Origin: PHAA01 sp964457945
GTDB lineage: Bacteria; Bacillota; Syntrophomonadia; Syntrophomonadales; Syntrophomonadaceae
Reading direction: 5' to 3'
Assembly (NCBI GenBank): GCA_964457945.1
Contig: CAYWFX010000010.1
Span: 1-64,000 of the forward strand
DNA length: 64,000 bases
Shown one piece after another: positions 60,873-64,000 of this stretch; positions within the stretch are counted from its first letter, which is position 1; each line of letters opens with the position of its first letter. The notes under the pieces were generated by a model. That model ran no database searches, was not told the origin of the DNA, and was given only the letters and a program-made list of their open reading frames with translations. The translations under genes and the position numbers were made by a program.

Positions 60873-60905
60873 TAAAAAGTTCTGGCTTAATAAAGAGAGG
60901 CTAAC

Positions 60906-61865
60906 TTATAGAGAATTTAGATGGTAATTTATATACCATTCAATAAATTTCGTTATTCCCGTCTCAATAGATGTAGCAGGAATAAAGTCCAATTTTAATT
61001 TTGAATAATTTATGTCTGCATAAGTAATTTCCATCTCGCCTGGTTGGGCAGGAAGATACCTAATTTTGGCTGTTTCTCCCAGACTATTCTCCAGGCATTG
61101 TATGAGGTATTTTAGGTCAACCGGACTTGAGCAGCCAAGGTTGAATATCTCAAAGTCATAATTCCTATCTAAGGTTGTGAGTATCCCGGTTACAATATCA
61201 TCTATAAAGGTGAAATCTCGTTTCATTTTTCCATTGTTATATAGCTCAATGGTTCTCCCCTCTATAATAGCCTTGGTAAATTTATAATAGGCCATGTCCG
61301 GTCGACCCCAGGGACCATAAACGGTAAAAAAGCGTAATCCTGAACACTTCAAACCATAAAGGTGATGATAAGTATATGCCATCAACTCATTAGCTTTTTT
61401 AGAGGCTGCATAAAATGAAACTGGATGATCCGTTCTATCATTTATATTAAAAGGCAGCCTGCTATTATTCCCATAGACTGAAGATGACGAAGCATATACC
61501 AGATTCTTAATATCGAAATGCCTGCATAAATCTAAGATATTAAGGAATCCTTCTATATTAGACTTTTGGTAGGTGAAGGGATTTTTAAGAGAATATCCAA
61601 CCCCGGCCTGAGCAGCTAAATGGCAGATTTTATTAAAATTATGATTTTTGAATAGCTTTTCTAAAAATCCATAATCAGTTATATCCCCTCGATAAAACGT
61701 AAAATTCACGAATGATTTGAGTTGTTCCAACCTGTCCATTTTTAATGACGGTGCATAATAGTCGTTTATATTATCCAACCCAACTACCACATCACCTCTG
61801 GATAATAATGCCTTAGCCACAGAATAACCAATAAAGCCCGCCGACCCAGTTACCAAATAAGTCAT
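60906..61865 (-). CDS. UDP-glucuronate 4-epimerase-like SDR
   Basis: A 319-residue extended SDR with VTGSAGFIGYSVAKALL, GLDNINDYYAPSLKMDRL, CHLAAQAGVGYSLKNP, SSSSVYGNN, YAASKKANELM and FFTVYGPWGRPDMAYYKF. These are the features of UDP-glucuronic acid 4-epimerases that give UDP-galacturonic acid. It lies 18 bp from the UDP-glucose dehydrogenase gene in the same direction, so the two make UDP-GlcA and UDP-GalA in sequence. AAGGAGG precedes the ATG. Confidence 0.9.
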   Translation of the reverse strand: MTYLVTGSAGFIGYSVAKALLSRGDVVVGLDNINDYYAPSLKMDRLEQLKSFVNFTFYRGDITDYGFLEKLFKNHNFNKICHLAAQAGVGYSLKNPFTYQKSNIEGFLNILDLCRHFDIKNLVYASSSSVYGNNSRLPFNINDRTDHPVSFYAASKKANELMAYTYHHLYGLKCSGLRFFTVYGPWGRPDMAYYKFTKAIIEGRTIELYNNGKMKRDFTFIDDIVTGILTTLDRNYDFEIFNLGCSSPVDLKYLIQCLENSLGETAKIRYLPAQPGEMEITYADINYSKLKLDFIPATSIETGITKFIEWYINYHLNSL

Positions 61866-61883
61866 TATATCCTCCTTAAAGGG

Positions 61884-63200
61884 CTATTTTCTTCCCAGGG
61901 AAAAGTATTCGAATCCCATACTCCTGATAACTAGAGGGTCATATATGTTTCTAAAGTCAAAAATCCTTGGGGTATTCATCAGCGTTTTGAGTTTTTTTAA
62001 ATCTAAATTTCTAAACTGCTCCCACTCAGTCAGTATTATCAATGCATCAGCATTCAGAGCGGCCTGATATTCGTTTTGGCAATAGGTGATGGCGTTAATA
62101 TCACTTAACCGTAACCTGGCTTCCTTCATCGCATGGGGATCATAGGTTTTGATTTTGGCGCCTTTTTCATTCAGTTTTGAGATAATAATGAGTGAAGGGG
62201 CTTCTCTCATATCATCTGTTCCAGGTTTAAAGGCCAGACCTAATATTCCAAATGTTTTATTATTAAGGTCAGTCATAAACGTTTCAATAATGCTGAGCAT
62301 CCTTTGTTTATGTCTTTCATTGGCTTCTATCGTAGCTTCTACCAGGGTCATATTGACTCCATGTGTTTTTCCCATATTCGCTAATGCACTGATATCTTTG
62401 GGGAAACAAGACCCTCCATAGCCGGGTCCAGGATTTAAGAACTCTGGCCCAATCCTGTCGTCCATTCCCATCCCTCTGGAGACATCATTAATGTTGGCTC
62501 CAACTTGCTCACATATGGCAGCCATCTCATTTATAAATGTTACTTTCATGGCCAGGAAAGCATTAGACGCATATTTAATCATTTCTGCAGTTTCAATATC
62601 CGTATACAGAATCGGTGTTTTACTAATCCTAAAATACTGGTAGATATTTTTCATGGTTTGTAAAGCTCTTTCACTTTCAAATCCGATAATTATACGATCC
62701 GGATGTATAAAGTCATAAACTGCGGTACCTTCGCGCAGAAACTCAGGATTTGATACTATAGTAAAGGAATATGATTTGATCTGGTTTTGGCTTACTATTT
62801 TTTTGATTAATTGTCCGGTGCCAACCGGTACGGTACTCTTAACAACGATAGTCTTATCGGAATTCATATATTTAGCAATGTCTTGGGCTACGCTTATTAC
62901 TTTTTCTAAATCAACCGAACCGTCTGGTTGTGGTGGAGTATCTACAGCAATTAGAATTACTTCGGATGTTTCAATGCCAAATTTTATATCCGTAGTGAAG
63001 GTCAACCTTCCTGCCTGGTGGTTTTTTTCTACCAATTCAGCTAGGTCAGGTTCATAAATAGGTATGATTCCATTAATTAAACCTTCAATCTTACTAATGC
63101 TATTATCAATACATACTACCTCAAATCCCAAATTCGCTAGGCACGTACCAGTTACGAGGCCAACGTATCCAGTCCCTATGATTGTTATTTTATACATCAT
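61884..63200 (-). CDS. UDP-glucose 6-dehydrogenase
   Basis: A 438-residue enzyme with Rossmann motif IGTGYVGLVTGTCLA, VDTPPQPDG, KSTVPVGTG, the catalytic PGPGYGGSCFPKD (Cys), and LGLAFKPGTDDMREAPS. It oxidises UDP-glucose to UDP-glucuronic acid with two NAD. ATG 63200 has GAGGAGG six bases upstream; the longer open frame to 63236 lacks a site. First enzyme of the uronic-acid branch. Confidence 0.94.
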   Translation of the reverse strand: MMYKITIIGTGYVGLVTGTCLANLGFEVVCIDNSISKIEGLINGIIPIYEPDLAELVEKNHQAGRLTFTTDIKFGIETSEVILIAVDTPPQPDGSVDLEKVISVAQDIAKYMNSDKTIVVKSTVPVGTGQLIKKIVSQNQIKSYSFTIVSNPEFLREGTAVYDFIHPDRIIIGFESERALQTMKNIYQYFRISKTPILYTDIETAEMIKYASNAFLAMKVTFINEMAAICEQVGANINDVSRGMGMDDRIGPEFLNPGPGYGGSCFPKDISALANMGKTHGVNMTLVEATIEANERHKQRMLSIIETFMTDLNNKTFGILGLAFKPGTDDMREAPSLIIISKLNEKGAKIKTYDPHAMKEARLRLSDINAITYCQNEYQAALNADALIILTEWEQFRNLDLKKLKTLMNTPRIFDFRNIYDPLVIRSMGFEYFSLGRK

Positions 63201-63281
63201 TTTATTCCTCCTCGAAACCTTAAGCTCTTTTATCATTAGATTAATTTCGTTATGGCTGCTAGGCCTTGAGATGAATTGTTA

Positions 63282-64000
63282 TTAAATCAGCTTACTTAGA
63301 ACTGAATATAATGCCAGTAGTTGTTCCTGAAGGTCAGTGGAATGATTACCTACATAAAATCCGTTTTCATCAATCCACATAGCATTTTCTAAAATCCCAT
63401 GGACCTCATAATCGATCCAGCGAATAACATCGTTCTTGACAAAATTACCTGCTACTACAGGGCGACATTCAATACCATTTTCCTGCAGTACTGTAACAAC
63501 AGATCCCCGATCCAGGGGAACATCGGGTCGTATTATTAATGCAAAACCCATCCAGCTGCTCTGTTCGATCTCCTCTTGAATCATGAAGTAAGGGTTATCT
63601 CTAAAAAGCTCCTGGAAAAAGGCGGCATTTTCGCGGCGTATACGGATAAACTCAGGTAATTTCTTTAATTGTTCCAGGCCCACCGCACCGCTAATTTCCA
63701 GGGGCCGTAAATTGTAACCTGGCAGAACAAAACGAAAAGATTCCGTGAAATGATTGCTGCTTTTTATTCCACATACTTGATTTTGCTCGGGTAAGTTACG
63801 GGTCCAGCCATGAGCGCGAAGGGAAAGTAGTATGTGATAAAGTTCTTCATCGTCACTGACGATAAGACCACCCTCCATAGTTGTAATATGATGGCTAAAA
63901 AAAGTGCTGAATGTACCCATAATTCCAAAGGTTCCCGTGTATTTTCCCTGATACATGGCTCCCATGGCTTCGCAATTATCTTCCAGTAAAATGATGTCTC
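63282..64000 (-). CDS. ColD-like DegT-fold 3-dehydratase, partial
   Basis: The minus-strand frame is open to the window edge (at least 239 residues, N-terminus missing). It has the DegT/DnrJ features LLEDNCEAMGAMYQGK and GTFGIMGTFSTFFS, then HHITTMEGG, where the PLP lysine is normally found (K-N-I-T-T-G-E-G-G). Here the position is His, as in ColD (GDP-4-keto-6-deoxymannose 3-dehydratase) and unlike aminotransferases; the RAHGWTRNLP segment also matches ColD-type enzymes. The codons of the two His are 63893-63891 and 63890-63888. Its substrate would be the product of the Gmd-type enzyme. Substrate assignment is inferred. Confidence 0.8.
   Translation of the reverse strand, partial: DIILLEDNCEAMGAMYQGKYTGTFGIMGTFSTFFSHHITTMEGGLIVSDDEELYHILLSLRAHGWTRNLPEQNQVCGIKSSNHFTESFRFVLPGYNLRPLEISGAVGLEQLKKLPEFIRIRRENAAFFQELFRDNPYFMIQEEIEQSSWMGFALIIRPDVPLDRGSVVTVLQENGIECRPVVAGNFVKNDVIRWIDYEVHGILENAMWIDENGFYVGNHSTDLQEQLLALYSVLSKLI

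Noticed and set aside
1..64000. CRISPR arrays, tRNA, rRNA genes or complete insertion sequences
   Set aside because: None found by reading; only the recombinase fragments and the hairpin repeat suggest mobile DNA.

Overview
The window looks like a chromosomal segment of an anaerobic, endospore-forming Clostridia-type Firmicute of moderately low GC, perhaps a Syntrophomonadaceae or Peptococcaceae relative. The clues are AGGAGG-type ribosome binding sites with many TTG and GTG starts, a YhcN/YlaJ-type sporulation lipoprotein, a DUF6143-like protein, copper-amine-oxidase stalk domains, a 3D-domain wall protein, Tat-dependent molybdoenzymes, soluble and membrane chemoreceptors, and a selenocysteine-type HesB protein. 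No tRNA, rRNA or CRISPR array was seen.

Layout. 1-8.2 kb: a YVTN propeller gene and an unknown membrane protein, each preceded by a copy of a 47-bp hairpin repeat; a MutS2 relative without its Smr nuclease; a stalk-domain/cyclophilin lipid- or wall-side foldase; a 3D-domain wall protein. 8.4-26.3 kb: an island bounded on the left by a decayed fragment, and on the right by a longer copy, of the same serine-recombinase 3' end. It carries a DmsABC-like molybdo/tungsto-oxidoreductase, its TorD chaperone, NapG- and NapH-like quinol/Fe-S proteins, a sigma-54 activator and another ferredoxin; then a TetR regulator and a chemoreceptor; then MobB, a FecCD-type ABC importer likely to carry molybdate or tungstate, a THEP1-like NTPase and an MFS carrier. 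Enzyme, chaperone, cofactor maturation and metal uptake are therefore together.

26.3-46.5 kb: the recombinase without a catalytic domain, an LCP (LytR) protein, small envelope and sporulation proteins, a guanylate-kinase-like/DUF1653 fusion, a soluble chemoreceptor, an OmpR/EnvZ-type two-component pair with a UBA-DUF4342 protein, the HesB selenoprotein (in-frame TGA with a downstream hairpin), a six-PAS histidine kinase with two response regulators, a papain-like protease, and a MacAB/YknXYZ-type efflux operon.

46.7-64 kb: small probable spore or surface proteins, then a glycan cluster. It encodes a Gmd-type dehydratase, an epimerase, a three-domain HddC-GmhB-GmhA protein and an HddA kinase (together a complete route from sedoheptulose 7-phosphate to GDP-D-glycero-alpha-D-manno-heptose), glycosyltransferases including a GT11 fucosyltransferase-like enzyme, a CapK-like ligase, UDP-glucuronate-forming enzymes, and the start of a DegT-fold enzyme with His in place of the PLP lysine, as in ColD 3-dehydratases. 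The combination suggests an unusual deoxy-hexose or deoxy-heptose glycan, perhaps on the S-layer or spore surface.

The observations I rate highest are the HesB selenoprotein hidden by a TGA codon, the fused GDP-heptose pathway with the ColD-like enzyme, the recombinase-remnant-flanked molybdenum island, its structured operon leader, and the covarying hairpin repeat. All functional statements are read from sequence and remembered family features; no database search was run.
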